This document shows positions 36,548 through 46,008 of a DNA stretch of 50,996 nt, piece by piece; position 1 is the stretch's first letter; every line of letters begins with the position of its first letter. The notes beneath the pieces were generated by a model. It was given only the letters and a program-made list of their open reading frames with translations. It was not told the origin of the DNA and ran no database searches. Both the position numbers and the translations under genes were made by a program. The DNA comes from Pandoraea sp. (GTDB taxonomy: Bacteria; Pseudomonadota; Gammaproteobacteria; Burkholderiales; Burkholderiaceae). The stretch is taken from positions 1 to 50,996 of the forward strand of contig JARLJF010000048.1 of NCBI GenBank assembly GCA_031291335.1, in the 5' to 3' direction.

Positions 36548-37450
36548 ATGATCAAGATGCGATTGACCGGGGTAATGCTGGGCGTAGCGATGTGTGTCGC
36601 GGCAGGAGCTGCGTTGGCCCAGCCCGCATCGGAGACGCTGCAGAAGATCGAGAGTAGCGGCGTGATCTCCATCGGACATCGCGAGTCGTCGATTCCGTTC
36701 TCGTACTACGACAACAATCACAACGTCATCGGCTACTCGCAGGATCTGTGCAACAAGATCGTCGACGTGGTGAAGACCCGCCTGAAGAAGCCCGATCTGC
36801 AAGTGCGCTTCATCCCCGTCACCTCGCAGAACCGCATTGCGCTCGTGCAGAACGGCACGGTGGATATCGAGTGCGGCGTGACAACGAACCTGAAGGCACG
36901 TCAGGCGCAGGTCAATTTCTCGAACACGTTCTTCGTCGCGGGCACTCGTCTGCTGGTGAACAAGAATTCGGGCATCAAGGACTTCCCGGATCTGGCGGGC
37001 AAGGCTGTCGTGACCAATGCGGGCACGACGTCGGAGCGCATCCTCAACAAGATGAACAACGACAAGAAGATGAACATGAGCGTGATTTCGGGCAAGGACT
37101 ACGGTGAGTCGTTCACCATGCTCCAGGGCGGTCGCGTTCAGGCGTTCATGATGGACGACGTGCTGCTCGCCGGTGCGCGCACGATGGGCCGCAACCCGGA
37201 CGAATGGGTGGTGACGGGCACGCCGCAGTCGTTCGAAGCCTACGGCTTCATGATGAAACACGGCGATACGGAGTTCAAAAAGCTCGTCGACGACACGCTC
37301 GCGGGTGTGATGAAGAGCGGCGAAATCAACACGATGTACAAGAAGTGGTTCGAATCACCGGTGCCGCCGAAGAACACCAGCTTCAACTTCGCGATGAGCG
37401 AACAGCTCAAGCAGCTCTACGCGAATCCGAACGACAAGGCGTTCGAGTAA
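36548..37450 (+). CDS. Glutamate/aspartate-type ABC substrate-binding protein (orphan)
   Basis: This 300-residue periplasmic family 3 binding protein has a signal peptide ending ALAQ. It continues with ISIGHRESSIPFSYYDNNHNVIGYSQDLC and then VTSQNRIALVQNGTVDIECG, the hallmarks of GltI. ATG 36548 follows AGGAG with suitable spacing; the longer frame from 36476 is rejected. The usual permease and ATPase genes (gltJKL) are not beside it. It is closed by a strong terminator, so it is probably a single-gene unit feeding a transporter encoded elsewhere. Confidence 0.93.
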   Translation: MIKMRLTGVMLGVAMCVAAGAALAQPASETLQKIESSGVISIGHRESSIPFSYYDNNHNVIGYSQDLCNKIVDVVKTRLKKPDLQVRFIPVTSQNRIALVQNGTVDIECGVTTNLKARQAQVNFSNTFFVAGTRLLVNKNSGIKDFPDLAGKAVVTNAGTTSERILNKMNNDKKMNMSVISGKDYGESFTMLQGGRVQAFMMDDVLLAGARTMGRNPDEWVVTGTPQSFEAYGFMMKHGDTEFKKLVDDTLAGVMKSGEINTMYKKWFESPVPPKNTSFNFAMSEQLKQLYANPNDKAFE

Positions 37451-37523
37451 GGTTTGCGCAAGGGCACCGGCCCACACTGACTGCAAATCCGTAGTTCGCG
37501 CGTCAGGGGCAACACTGGCCGCA

Positions 37524-37558
37524 GACAAAGACCACCATGCTGGTGGTCTTTGTCTTTT
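37524..37558 (+). terminator. Rho-independent terminator before the YopJ-like gene
   Basis: A perfect 14-bp stem (37524-37537 with 37541-37554) with a TGC loop is followed by TTTT. It ends just before the ribosome site GGGAG (37559-37563) of the next gene. Confidence 0.9.
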
Positions 37559-37571
37559 GGGAGCCCCGTTC

Positions 37572-38627
37572 ATGATGTCATTCCCCGGCCGCCCGCTGTG
37601 CGCTGCCGATGCAACCACGTCCGGCACGGCAACGCTCAGCCATCCCGAGGGCCTTGCGCCGCTGGGCAAACGCTTCACCGCGTCGCTACATTTCGCGGGC
37701 AACATCCCGGCCCCCGATCCCGACGCGCTCACGCTGCCCGATACGCCGACGCATTACTACAACTTCGCCGTCGCCTTTCTGAAGGCCAATCGGCAAAGCA
37801 TGGACATGTATTGGGCCGACCTGGACGCGATTCCGGCACTCATTCGCTCGGAGATGTCGCTCTACCCCGGCTTGCGAATCACCCATCACCGGGACCCGGC
37901 CGCGTTCGTGGAGTACGTCAGAGAACGATGCCAGACGGGAGAGCCGCATCGCGAACAAGGTCTGATCGAACTCAGCCCGAAGGAAGGGCATTGCGTGAGC
38001 ATCGATCTGCGCATCGATGCTGGCGAACCCACGGTCATCGTCATCGAATCCAGCACACTGGATGCGAAAGGCCCGGCCATGCTGCTGCTTCGTCTGAGCA
38101 CGGCACTGACAAACGGCATGGCTTGCGTTGCCCGAAACGGCCTCAGCAAGCACTTGATGTTCTTCGAGACTCGCGCTCAGCAAAGCGCCGTCGACTGCGC
38201 GATATTCAGCCTGTGCGCGTGCAAACCGATGTACAGGAGTGCGGCCACCATCGCGTCGCTGCATGCGCGATTGCGCGCAGGAGAATTCAGCAAGATGCTG
38301 GAGAAAGGCTATGTAGCGAGCGACGAAGCCGACCTGTTGCTGCCGCCCTCGCTCATGCAACACACCCAGTCATCGACACGGCTTCTCGACCACGCCCGAC
38401 GTCGCATCGAACACGATCCCGCCCAGGCGCACGCGATCGGTAAGTTGATAAGACGTCAGAAGGGGCTCGTCTTCGCTCGCGATGACCGGACTTACAGCGT
38501 GTCGATCGAAATGGCGAGGATAAAGATGGCGGGCCGCGCGCTCCCGCCTCCGGCAGAAGACCCTGCGTTGCTGGCACCGCCGCGCCGCGATGACTTCATG
38601 TCGTCCACCGAATCTACCGAGAGCTGA
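37572..38627 (+). CDS. YopJ-family acetyltransferase (type III effector-like)
   Basis: This 351-residue protein matches YopJ/AvrRxv (C55 clan) effectors, which acetylate Ser/Thr/Lys of host kinases. The triad is visible: His140 in EGHCVSIDLR, Glu159 in VIVIESST, and Cys209 in QQSAVDCAIFSLCACKPMY. His-to-Glu spacing is 19, exactly as in YopJ (109 and 128). The start is ATG 37572, eight bases after GGGAG; a TTG at 37557 is weaker. No Sec signal is present, as expected for a type III substrate, and no secretion or chaperone gene is nearby. Family assignment by motif is good; delivery is inference. Confidence 0.85.
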   Translation: MMSFPGRPLCAADATTSGTATLSHPEGLAPLGKRFTASLHFAGNIPAPDPDALTLPDTPTHYYNFAVAFLKANRQSMDMYWADLDAIPALIRSEMSLYPGLRITHHRDPAAFVEYVRERCQTGEPHREQGLIELSPKEGHCVSIDLRIDAGEPTVIVIESSTLDAKGPAMLLLRLSTALTNGMACVARNGLSKHLMFFETRAQQSAVDCAIFSLCACKPMYRSAATIASLHARLRAGEFSKMLEKGYVASDEADLLLPPSLMQHTQSSTRLLDHARRRIEHDPAQAHAIGKLIRRQKGLVFARDDRTYSVSIEMARIKMAGRALPPPAEDPALLAPPRRDDFMSSTESTES

Positions 38628-38663
38628 CAAGGCTAGCCTCGGACGGTCACGCCATGGATGCCC

Positions 38664-39923
38664 TCACGCCGGCGCACCGCCCAACCCTGCCGCTTCGACA
38701 ACTTCGACGGCTGCGATTCTTGCAGCCTGCACGGCGTCGCGAATCTGGGTCGGATTGTCGGCGTACTGACGCGCGACGGCCCCGGCATCGATGCTGCGTG
38801 CCGCGGCGAGCGCGGCCATCAACCGGTCTCGCTGCGGATACGGCGCCGTGGCGAAATCGCCGCCGCGTCCGCGCGCATCGGCTTCGCAGGCCTGAAGCAC
38901 TTCGACGAAACGCTCAGGCTTGCGCAACGCGTCGCATCGCTCCAGCAACCGCACCAGCGCCGCCGCCCCGAACTTCTGGCTGCCGTGAATGTTGCCGTGC
39001 TCGCGCGCAACGACCTGCGCGAGTTCACGACACTCGACCGGCACACGCAGACGCGTACACAGCGGCCCGAGCAATCCGACGCTGCGCCCCTCGTGCCCGA
39101 TGTGACGCGGCAACACATCTTCCGGCGTGGTGCCTTTGCCCAGGTCGTGCGTGAGCGCAGCAAAGCGCACCGGTAACGAATAGCCCTGCTTCGCGGCGTA
39201 ATCGATCACCATCATCACGTGCACGCCGGTGTCGACTTCGGGATGGAAGTCGGCACGCTGCGGCACGCCCCACAACTGGGCCAGCTCGGGCAGGATGCGC
39301 TCGAGTGCGCCCGCCGCACGCAGCACATCGAACATGCGCGACGGCTGATGCTCCATCAACCCGCGTGAAATCTCCTGCCAGACGCGCTCGGCAACCAGCG
39401 CGTCGACCTCGCCATTGGCCGTCATCTCGCGCATCAAGGCAAGCGTCTCGTCGGCGACGGAGAAATCGGTGAAGCGTGCAGCGAACCGGGCACAGCGCAG
39501 AATCCGCACGGGATCTTCCGAGAAGGCGCCGCCGACATGCCTGAACAGCCTCGCCTCGAGATCGCGCCGACCGCCGTAGGGGTCGACCAGTTCGTCCGAC
39601 AGACTGTCGTCGGGCATGACCTCGCGCGCCATCGCGTTGATGGTGAAGTCGCGCCTCACGAGATCTTCCTCCAGCGTGACTTCCGGGGCGAAGTAGAACG
39701 AGAAACCGTGATAGCCGCGTGCCGTCTTGCGCTCGGTACGGGCGAGCGCGTATTCGGCGCGGGTCTTCGGATGGAGGAACACCGGGAAGTCGCGACCGAC
39801 CGGTTTGTAGCCCTGCTGCACCATCTCCTCGGGTGTCGCGCCGACCACCACGTAGTCGCGATCCTTGACGGGCAGTCCCAGCATGGCGTCGCGAATCGCG
39901 CCACCGACAGCGTAAATCTTCAT
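38664..39923 (-). CDS. cca: CCA-adding tRNA nucleotidyltransferase with HD domain
   Basis: This 419-residue enzyme adds or repairs the 3' CCA of tRNA. The nucleotidyltransferase head has VGGAIRD and metal ligands Asp21 and Asp23 (KDRDYVVVG). The RRDFTINAMA motif lies at 90-99. The C-terminal HD phosphohydrolase has THDLGKG near 258-264, as in the bifunctional type of E. coli. The start is ATG 39923, overlapping the GST stop by ATGA (39920-39923); the longer frame to 40319 lies inside the GST gene. Confidence 0.97.
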   Translation of the reverse strand: MKIYAVGGAIRDAMLGLPVKDRDYVVVGATPEEMVQQGYKPVGRDFPVFLHPKTRAEYALARTERKTARGYHGFSFYFAPEVTLEEDLVRRDFTINAMAREVMPDDSLSDELVDPYGGRRDLEARLFRHVGGAFSEDPVRILRCARFAARFTDFSVADETLALMREMTANGEVDALVAERVWQEISRGLMEHQPSRMFDVLRAAGALERILPELAQLWGVPQRADFHPEVDTGVHVMMVIDYAAKQGYSLPVRFAALTHDLGKGTTPEDVLPRHIGHEGRSVGLLGPLCTRLRVPVECRELAQVVAREHGNIHGSQKFGAAALVRLLERCDALRKPERFVEVLQACEADARGRGGDFATAPYPQRDRLMAALAAARSIDAGAVARQYADNPTQIRDAVQAARIAAVEVVEAAGLGGAPA

Positions 39924-40564
39924 GGACGCACTTCGTAATAAGCGATGCTGACCGTCTCGGCACGCCCCGCCGCGACCCACGCCTGCACGGCCGCGACTTC
40001 GCGAACGCGATCGGCATACGCCTGCGCGTGTGCCGACAACGCCGGCTCGAACGTCGCGAAGCGCATCACCACCGGCGCGAAGAACGCGTCGGCAATAGTG
40101 AAGTCGCCAAACAGGAACGGGCCTTCGTAACGCGCGAGGCAATCTTCCCAGATCGCTTCGATACGACGAATGTCGGTCAGCACCTCGGGTGTCGCGCCGG
40201 CGCCCGGCCAATGCGCGCCGAGGTTCATCCACATGTTCGTGCGCAACGCGGTGAAACCGCTGTGCATTTCGGCACAGACGCTGCGAGCGTGCGCCCGGGC
40301 CTCGCGCGACTTCGGCCACAGCGGCAGATGCGGATAGCTGTCGGCCAGGTATTCACAGATAGCCAGCGAGTCCCAGACGGCAATTCCGTTGTCGATCAGA
40401 CAAGGCACCTTGCCCGTGGGGGAATAGCGCAGGATCTGCTCACGCGAGTCGGGCTGTGCGAGCCACACGTTCTGTTCTTCAAATGCGATGCCGAAGTGCT
40501 TGAGCAACACCCATGGACGCATCGACCATGACGAATACTTTTTGTTGGCGATGATCAGTTGCAT
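39920..40564 (-). CDS. Glutathione S-transferase family protein
   Basis: This 214-residue cytosolic protein has the thioredoxin-like N-domain (MQLIIANKKYSSWSMRPWVLL), a cis-Pro region GKVPCLID, and the DSLAICEYLAD motif that binds glutathione. The alpha-helical C-domain carries GDFTIADAFFAPV. ATG 40564 follows GGAAAG with normal spacing; an extension to 40588 is rejected. It is coupled to cca by an ATGA overlap. Specific substrate unknown. Confidence 0.93.
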   Translation of the reverse strand: MQLIIANKKYSSWSMRPWVLLKHFGIAFEEQNVWLAQPDSREQILRYSPTGKVPCLIDNGIAVWDSLAICEYLADSYPHLPLWPKSREARAHARSVCAEMHSGFTALRTNMWMNLGAHWPGAGATPEVLTDIRRIEAIWEDCLARYEGPFLFGDFTIADAFFAPVVMRFATFEPALSAHAQAYADRVREVAAVQAWVAAGRAETVSIAYYEVRP

Positions 40565-40626
40565 GAGGACTTTCCTTGCACGCGCCACGTCGACGTGACG
40601 CGCGTCTGATGGGGGAGAGCGAGACG

Positions 40627-41577
40627 TTAGCGTCCCGCAGTCCGACGGTAGTCCGCCAGACGCCGCTCCCAGTTGCCGCCATCGAGATAATCGACGGCGA
40701 TTTCGAGCCCGTTCGGGGTGAGTCCGAGTTCGGGCGCCAACGGGCCGGTCATGACATTGTCGACGCGCATCGAGTCGAGATTGTCACGCGTGATGATCGG
40801 ATCGCCCGGCAGTCTCTCGAAGATCGCCGCCTGTAGCCGCGCCGTGCTGTCCGGCAACGGCAGAATCGGCCGCTCGCAGCCGCACGCGGCCCCTGCAAAG
40901 CGCACGAGGGCTTCCAGCGTGTAGACCTCGGGGCCGCCAAGTTCGTAGGTCTTGCCGAAGGTGGCGTCGTTGTCGAGCGCCCCCGCAAAGGCTTGCGCGA
41001 CGTCCGTCACATAAATTGGCTGGAAGCGCGCATTGGCACTGGCAAGCGGCACCACGGGCAAACGCCGTTGCAGCTTTGCGAACGTATTGAGAAAGCTGTC
41101 GCCGGGACCGAACACCACCGACGGGCGGAAGATCGTGACGGGGATGCCCGTCTCGCGAATCGCCACCTCGCCATCGCCCTTGGAGCGTTGATACATGCTC
41201 GGGCCGTTGGAATCGGCGCCGAGGGCGCTCATGTGAAGGAGCCGGTCAATCCCACGGTCGCTGCATGCCTGCGCGATCTTGCGCGGCAGTTCGACGTGGG
41301 CGCGAGCAAACGCGCGGCCGTACGGCGTGCCCCGGTCGCTGTGCAGAACGCCGACGAGATTGATGACCGCGTCGCAGCCGGCGATTACGCGCTCCAGCGC
41401 GCGCGGATCGTGCACATCGCACTCGACGAGTTCCACACCGGGCAACACGCCGAGTGCCTTGGCGGCCTCGACACGCCGCGTCGGCAGACGCACCACGTGT
41501 CCCATCGTCACCAGCCGGGCCACCAGATGGCTGCCGATAAAGCCGGTGCCACCCACGACACAAACGTTATAGCGCAT
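40627..41577 (-). CDS. NDUFA9-like NAD(P)-binding SDR
   Basis: This 316-residue extended-SDR protein has VVGGTGFIGSHLVARL for cofactor binding, then NLVGVLHSD, MSALGAD and a YQRSKGDGE motif with the active-site Tyr/Lys spacing. It is like the complex I-associated NDUFA9 family found in many beta-proteobacteria. GGAGG lies six bases before ATG 41577. The role in bacteria is unclear; quinone biosynthesis or electron transport has been suggested for relatives. It follows the lytic transglycosylase on the same strand after 44 bases. Confidence 0.9.
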   Translation of the reverse strand: MRYNVCVVGGTGFIGSHLVARLVTMGHVVRLPTRRVEAAKALGVLPGVELVECDVHDPRALERVIAGCDAVINLVGVLHSDRGTPYGRAFARAHVELPRKIAQACSDRGIDRLLHMSALGADSNGPSMYQRSKGDGEVAIRETGIPVTIFRPSVVFGPGDSFLNTFAKLQRRLPVVPLASANARFQPIYVTDVAQAFAGALDNDATFGKTYELGGPEVYTLEALVRFAGAACGCERPILPLPDSTARLQAAIFERLPGDPIITRDNLDSMRVDNVMTGPLAPELGLTPNGLEIAVDYLDGGNWERRLADYRRTAGR

Positions 41578-41621
41578 GCGTCACCTCCGCGTCATGACTG
41601 TGGGACAACGGCCTGCCCCGG

Positions 41622-43628
41622 TCACTGGGGCAAGATTACGCCGAGCCGCTCCTTGAGCGATTGCGGACGGCCCGTAATCACGGCCGAGTAATACGTCGTG
41701 TTCGACAACACGTTCTCGACATACGTGCGCGTCTCGTTGAACGGGATCGTTTCGGCGAAGATCGCGCCTTCGACCGGACGGTCCAGCGTGGAGCGCCAAG
41801 TGCGCGGACGCCCCGGCCCTGCGTTGTAACCGGCCGACGCCAGCACGGCCGAGCCGTCGAATTTATTGTAGATATCCGACAGATAGCTGGTACCCAGACG
41901 GATATTGGTATCGATGTCGTGCATCATGCCCGGCTGATAGTCCATGCCGATCTGCTTGGCGACCATCTTCGCGGTGGCCGGCATGACCTGCATCAGACCG
42001 CCGGCACCAGCCGACGAACGAGCATTGATGATGAAACGCGACTCCTGACGGATCAGGCCGTACGCCCACGCTTCGTCCAGATCGACGGCGGCGGCGAGCG
42101 GTTCCACCTTGCTGCGGAACGGCATGAGATAGCGCAGCGTGAAGTCGTGCTCGACCTTCGTGCGATCCGCCGTGTTGACGGCGCGATCGAACAGCTCGAT
42201 GCCGTTGGCGTACTGTGCGGCGGCGATCAACTGACGGTCCGTCATGTTGCGCAGTTCCCAGTTCCACTCGCGATTGCCTTCGAAACGCAGGCCCAGATCG
42301 TAGAACTTCGCGGCACGCTGGAAGCCGGGATTCGCACGATTCGCGTCGATCTCCGCTTTGGTAACGGTCGTGCGTGGCGGCAGCGAGGTCTTGTTGCCCA
42401 ACTCCTCGTTCGCCAGTTGGCCGTAGAAGTTCGTCTGCATGGCGATCTTCTGGAACTGCGCACGGGCGGCATCGCCCTGGCCGGCTTCGCGCAGGGCGCG
42501 GCCGTACCAGTACGTCCAGACGCCGTCGTCGCGCAATGACGCGGGCATCGCTTCAATGCCCGTGCGCACGAGATTCCAGTCGCCTGCACGCAGTGCCGCG
42601 CGAATCTTCCATTCTTGCGCCGTATTCGAGAGCTTGGCGCTACCGGCCTGGCGATACCAACTGATCGCCATCGGGTTCTGCGACAGCGCACCGCGCATGC
42701 CGATGGCCCCCCAGCCGATGGCGCGCTCGTCCTGCGACAGGCTACCGGCCACGCTCGAGAAGCTGCTCGCGGCGAGCATCGCGTCGCTACGGGCCATGCG
42801 CACGGTGGCGAGCAGCGCCAGTTGGCGCGACGCCTCCGAGCCATCGACACCGCGCGCGAGGATCTGCGCCGGGCGCGTGGCCGCCATATCGAGCAGGCTG
42901 TCGTCAGGACGTACGGCACCGAGCGCATCGGCAATCTGCTTGCCCAGCGAGGTGTAGTTTTCCTCGTAAGCCAGACGGATCTGATGCCAGACTTCCTTGC
43001 GCGGCAACTGGCCGCTCGCGGCCAGCGTGTTGATCATGTCGACGCAGCCCTCGCCGTAGTACTTCGGCGCGCTCAGCAGATCGGTGGCGGCCTGCGTGAC
43101 GTTCTCGCCGCGCGCGGCACGCGACATCAGCGAGTAGCACTTGACCTGCGTGTCGTCGTCGAGCACGAACTTCGGATACTCGGCGTCGAACGTCTGCCAG
43201 TCATGGCGCTTGCCGAGCACCAGCAGCCAGTCGTTGCGCATGCGATCCGCGATTGCCTGACCGTCATACGTGCGCAAGAAGGCGCGGATATCGTCGTCAG
43301 GCGTATCGATGAGCGCCTTGCCCGAGCGATCGAACATGCGCGGCTTGATCTGGAAGTACTGGACATACGACGGCACGTCGTAGTCGGTGAGCTGGGCGGC
43401 GAGCGCAGTGGCGCGCGGCGCGTCGTTGGTGCGGGCTGCGTCGCGCAATTGCACGAAGATGTCGTCCGGCGAGCGCTGTGAGAGCACGTCGGCAGACGTC
43501 GCCGAGCGGCTTGCGGCCGGTTGCGCCTTGGGACGGCCGGTCGCCTGGGTCGTGCTGCAGGCAACGAGGGCGGCAGCGGTCAGGGCGAGCGCAGCGGCAC
43601 GATATACTCGGGTCAAACGTTCTGACAT
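41622..43628 (-). CDS. Lipoprotein soluble-type lytic transglycosylase (Slt family)
   Basis: This protein of about 668 residues cleaves peptidoglycan to 1,6-anhydro products. It has a lipoprotein signal with lipobox LVAC (Cys near residue 23), a long alpha-helical ring domain of Slt70 type, and the C-terminal GEWL-like domain. The catalytic Glu is in YGLIRQESRF, followed by GAGGLMQVMPATAK and AGYNAGPGR. ATG 43628 gives the lipoprotein signal; in-frame ATGs further upstream are possible, because the ribosome site here is poor. It diverges from the 5-formyl-THF cyclo-ligase gene. Confidence 0.93.
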   Translation of the reverse strand: MSERLTRVYRAAALALTAAALVACSTTQATGRPKAQPAASRSATSADVLSQRSPDDIFVQLRDAARTNDAPRATALAAQLTDYDVPSYVQYFQIKPRMFDRSGKALIDTPDDDIRAFLRTYDGQAIADRMRNDWLLVLGKRHDWQTFDAEYPKFVLDDDTQVKCYSLMSRAARGENVTQAATDLLSAPKYYGEGCVDMINTLAASGQLPRKEVWHQIRLAYEENYTSLGKQIADALGAVRPDDSLLDMAATRPAQILARGVDGSEASRQLALLATVRMARSDAMLAASSFSSVAGSLSQDERAIGWGAIGMRGALSQNPMAISWYRQAGSAKLSNTAQEWKIRAALRAGDWNLVRTGIEAMPASLRDDGVWTYWYGRALREAGQGDAARAQFQKIAMQTNFYGQLANEELGNKTSLPPRTTVTKAEIDANRANPGFQRAAKFYDLGLRFEGNREWNWELRNMTDRQLIAAAQYANGIELFDRAVNTADRTKVEHDFTLRYLMPFRSKVEPLAAAVDLDEAWAYGLIRQESRFIINARSSAGAGGLMQVMPATAKMVAKQIGMDYQPGMMHDIDTNIRLGTSYLSDIYNKFDGSAVLASAGYNAGPGRPRTWRSTLDRPVEGAIFAETIPFNETRTYVENVLSNTTYYSAVITGRPQSLKERLGVILPQ

Positions 43629-43711
43629 CTTCGGGGAGCGTCGGTTAAAAAGTGGATTCAAGCATAGCATGGGACCCCGCCCAATCGGCGGCCCAAACCA
43701 CAGGAAATGGG

Positions 43712-44302
43712 ATGGAATCGGCCAGCGGGAAGGCACGTTTGCGCAAGGCGTTGCTGGACGTGCGCGCCACGCTGGCCGGGCGCGATGCGCTGGACGCCGC
43801 TCTCGCTGCGCGACTGAGCGACGAACTCACCCGCCGTGCCCCGCGCTGCGTGGGCTTCTACTGGCCGATCCAGGACGAATTCGACGCCCGCGAGGTCGTC
43901 TCGGCATGGCTCGCGCAGGCATCGCCCGAAGCACCGCGTCTGGCCGCACTGCCGGTCGTGACCGCGCCGGCCACCCCGCTCGTCTTCCACCGCTGGACGC
44001 CCGACACCCCCATGAAGGAAGGCCGCTACCGCATTCCCGTGCCGGCCGACACCGACGTGCTGGTGCCCGACCTGCTGCTGGTACCTTGCGTGGGCTTTAC
44101 CCGCGACGGCCTGCGACTAGGCTACGGCGGTGGCTTTTACGACCGCACGCTGCACTCGATGACCCCCGCCCCGCAAACGCTCGGCATCGCTTTCGATGCG
44201 CTTGAGATCGAACACCTCAGCGCCGAAGCCCATGATCTGGCGCTCGACGCCATCGTGACGGAATCCGCCACCTTCGCACGCCCTCTCGGCAACCCTCGCT
44301 AA
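43712..44302 (+). CDS. 5-formyltetrahydrofolate cyclo-ligase
   Basis: This 196-residue enzyme converts 5-formyl-THF to 5,10-methenyl-THF using ATP. It has the N-terminal KARLRKALLDVR, FYWPIQDEFD, and the signature VPCVGFTRDGLRLGYGGGFYDR. ATG 43712 sits six bases after AGGA; a GTG at 43652 would add 20 residues and lies almost on the divergent gene's start region. The 5-oxoprolinase genes begin three bases after its stop, so they may share a transcript. Confidence 0.94.
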   Translation: MESASGKARLRKALLDVRATLAGRDALDAALAARLSDELTRRAPRCVGFYWPIQDEFDAREVVSAWLAQASPEAPRLAALPVVTAPATPLVFHRWTPDTPMKEGRYRIPVPADTDVLVPDLLLVPCVGFTRDGLRLGYGGGFYDRTLHSMTPAPQTLGIAFDALEIEHLSAEAHDLALDAIVTESATFARPLGNPR

Positions 44303-44305
44303 TCC

Positions 44306-44959
44306 ATGACAACGCTCAAGATTCTGCCGCTCGGCGACAGTGCGCTTGTGTGCGAAGCGGGCACCACGCCGACGCTCGCCACGCAGCGCCGTGTCTGGCA
44401 CGTGGCCGCCCTCGCCCACACGTGGCCCGACGTGCGCGAAGTCGTGCCGGGGATGAACAACCTCACACTGCTCTTCGACCCGCTCGCCACCGACATCGAG
44501 GGGCTCGCCGAGCGTCTGCGCGATGCCTGGCAGACGCCGCCCGCGGCCGCTGACGTTGGGCGCGACATCGAGATCCCCGTGCACTACGGCGGTCAGCATG
44601 GCCCGGATCTGGTCAACGTCGCCAAACACGCACGCCTGCAACCGAAGACGGTCGTGCAACGCCATACCGCGCCGGAATACGTCGTGTACTTCCTCGGCTT
44701 CCAGCCGGGCTTCGCCTATCTGGGTGGCCTCGACGATACGATCGCCACACCCCGTCACGCGGAACCGAGACTGTCAGTCCCGGCGGGCTCCGTCGGCATC
44801 GGCGGCAATCAGACCGGTGTCTACCCGCTCGCCTCGCCTGGTGGCTGGCAGATCATCGGCCACACCGCCAGCCCCCTGTTTGACCCCGCCGCGACCCCGC
44901 CCGCCTTGCTGGCACCGGGCGACCGTGTGCGCTTCACTATCGCGAGTCTCGACCTGTGA
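44306..44959 (+). CDS. pxpB: 5-oxoprolinase subunit B
   Basis: This 217-residue KipI-family protein is part of the ATP-dependent PxpABC 5-oxoprolinase, which opens pyroglutamate to glutamate. Family motifs are LGDSALVCE, VPGMNNLTLLFDP, HYGGQHGPDL and FLGFQPGFAYLGGL, the last with the CHP00370/AHS1 signature. It overlaps the pxpC start by four bases, so the two are translationally coupled. Confidence 0.95.
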   Translation: MTTLKILPLGDSALVCEAGTTPTLATQRRVWHVAALAHTWPDVREVVPGMNNLTLLFDPLATDIEGLAERLRDAWQTPPAAADVGRDIEIPVHYGGQHGPDLVNVAKHARLQPKTVVQRHTAPEYVVYFLGFQPGFAYLGGLDDTIATPRHAEPRLSVPAGSVGIGGNQTGVYPLASPGGWQIIGHTASPLFDPAATPPALLAPGDRVRFTIASLDL

Positions 44960-45966
44960 TCGACATCCAGCGTGCCGGCCTGCTCACCACGGTTCAGGAT
45001 CTGGGCCGTGCCCGACAACGTGCCTTCGGCGTGGCCAGCGGCGGCGCCGTCGATGCGCTCGCGTGCGCCGTCGCCAATCGTCTCGTGGGCAACGAACTGA
45101 GCGCCGCCACCCTCGAAATCACGATGGGTGGGTGCGTGCTGCGTTTTAGCGCCGCCACTCTCGTTGCGTTGACCGGTGCCGATTGCCATGCCGACCTCGA
45201 CGGCACGCCCGTGTGGTCGTGGTGGCGATTCCCCGTCGCGCGCGGTCAGACATTGACGCTGCGCCCGGCTCGCTTCGGGATGCGCACCTATCTTTCGGTC
45301 GCGGGTGGTATCGACGTGCCCGAGACGCTTGGCTCGCGCAGCACCGACCTGGCCGCCGGTTTCGGGGGCTTCGAGGGCCGCGCCTTACGCGACGGCGACC
45401 GCATCGCCATCGGGCATGCCAGCGCCAGCGCGCGCCACGTCGAGCCGTTGGGAGTGCGCCCGCCCTTGTGGTTGTCCGACCCGCTGGCGCAACGCGTGCG
45501 CGTGCTACCCGGTCCGGAATACGACGACTTCACCGCCGCCACGCACAAGAGCTTCTGGGAAAATCCGTGGCGGGTCACGCCGAACAGCAACCGCATGGGC
45601 TACCGTCTGTCGGGACCGGAGCCGCTCGCGCGCAAGAAAAGCCGCAGTCACGATCTGCTCTCGCACGGCGTGCTGCCGGGCGTGATTCAGGTACCGCCGT
45701 CGGGGCAACCGATCATTCTGCTGGCTGACGCGCAGACCACGGGCGGGTACCCCAAGATCGGCACCGTCATCAGTGCCGATCTGTGGCGGCTCGGGCAGGC
45801 GCGGCTCGGCAGCACGCTGTATTTCTCGGAATGCAGCGCCGCCGAGGCGCGCGAAGCGCTACGTGAACAGTTGCGCTATCTTGCCCAGGTCGAGCGCGCC
45901 CTCGCGTGGCATGATCGCGGCATTCTGAATACACCGCGGATACCGGCCATCACGCGCAAGCGCTGA
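44956..45966 (+). CDS. pxpC: 5-oxoprolinase subunit C
   Basis: This 336-residue KipA/AHS2-family subunit opens IDIQRAGLLTTVQDLGRARQR from a GTG (44956) that overlaps the pxpB stop. Further motifs are GVASGGAVD, NSNRMGYRLSGPEPL, and LPGVIQVPPSGQPIILLADAQTTGGYPKIG. It forms a complex with PxpB. Order B-C-A is the common one in proteobacteria. Confidence 0.95.
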   Translation: MIDIQRAGLLTTVQDLGRARQRAFGVASGGAVDALACAVANRLVGNELSAATLEITMGGCVLRFSAATLVALTGADCHADLDGTPVWSWWRFPVARGQTLTLRPARFGMRTYLSVAGGIDVPETLGSRSTDLAAGFGGFEGRALRDGDRIAIGHASASARHVEPLGVRPPLWLSDPLAQRVRVLPGPEYDDFTAATHKSFWENPWRVTPNSNRMGYRLSGPEPLARKKSRSHDLLSHGVLPGVIQVPPSGQPIILLADAQTTGGYPKIGTVISADLWRLGQARLGSTLYFSECSAAEAREALREQLRYLAQVERALAWHDRGILNTPRIPAITRKR

Positions 45967-46008
45967 GACAGCGCGCACGCGACGGCTTACCCGGCAGGAG
46001 AACACATC

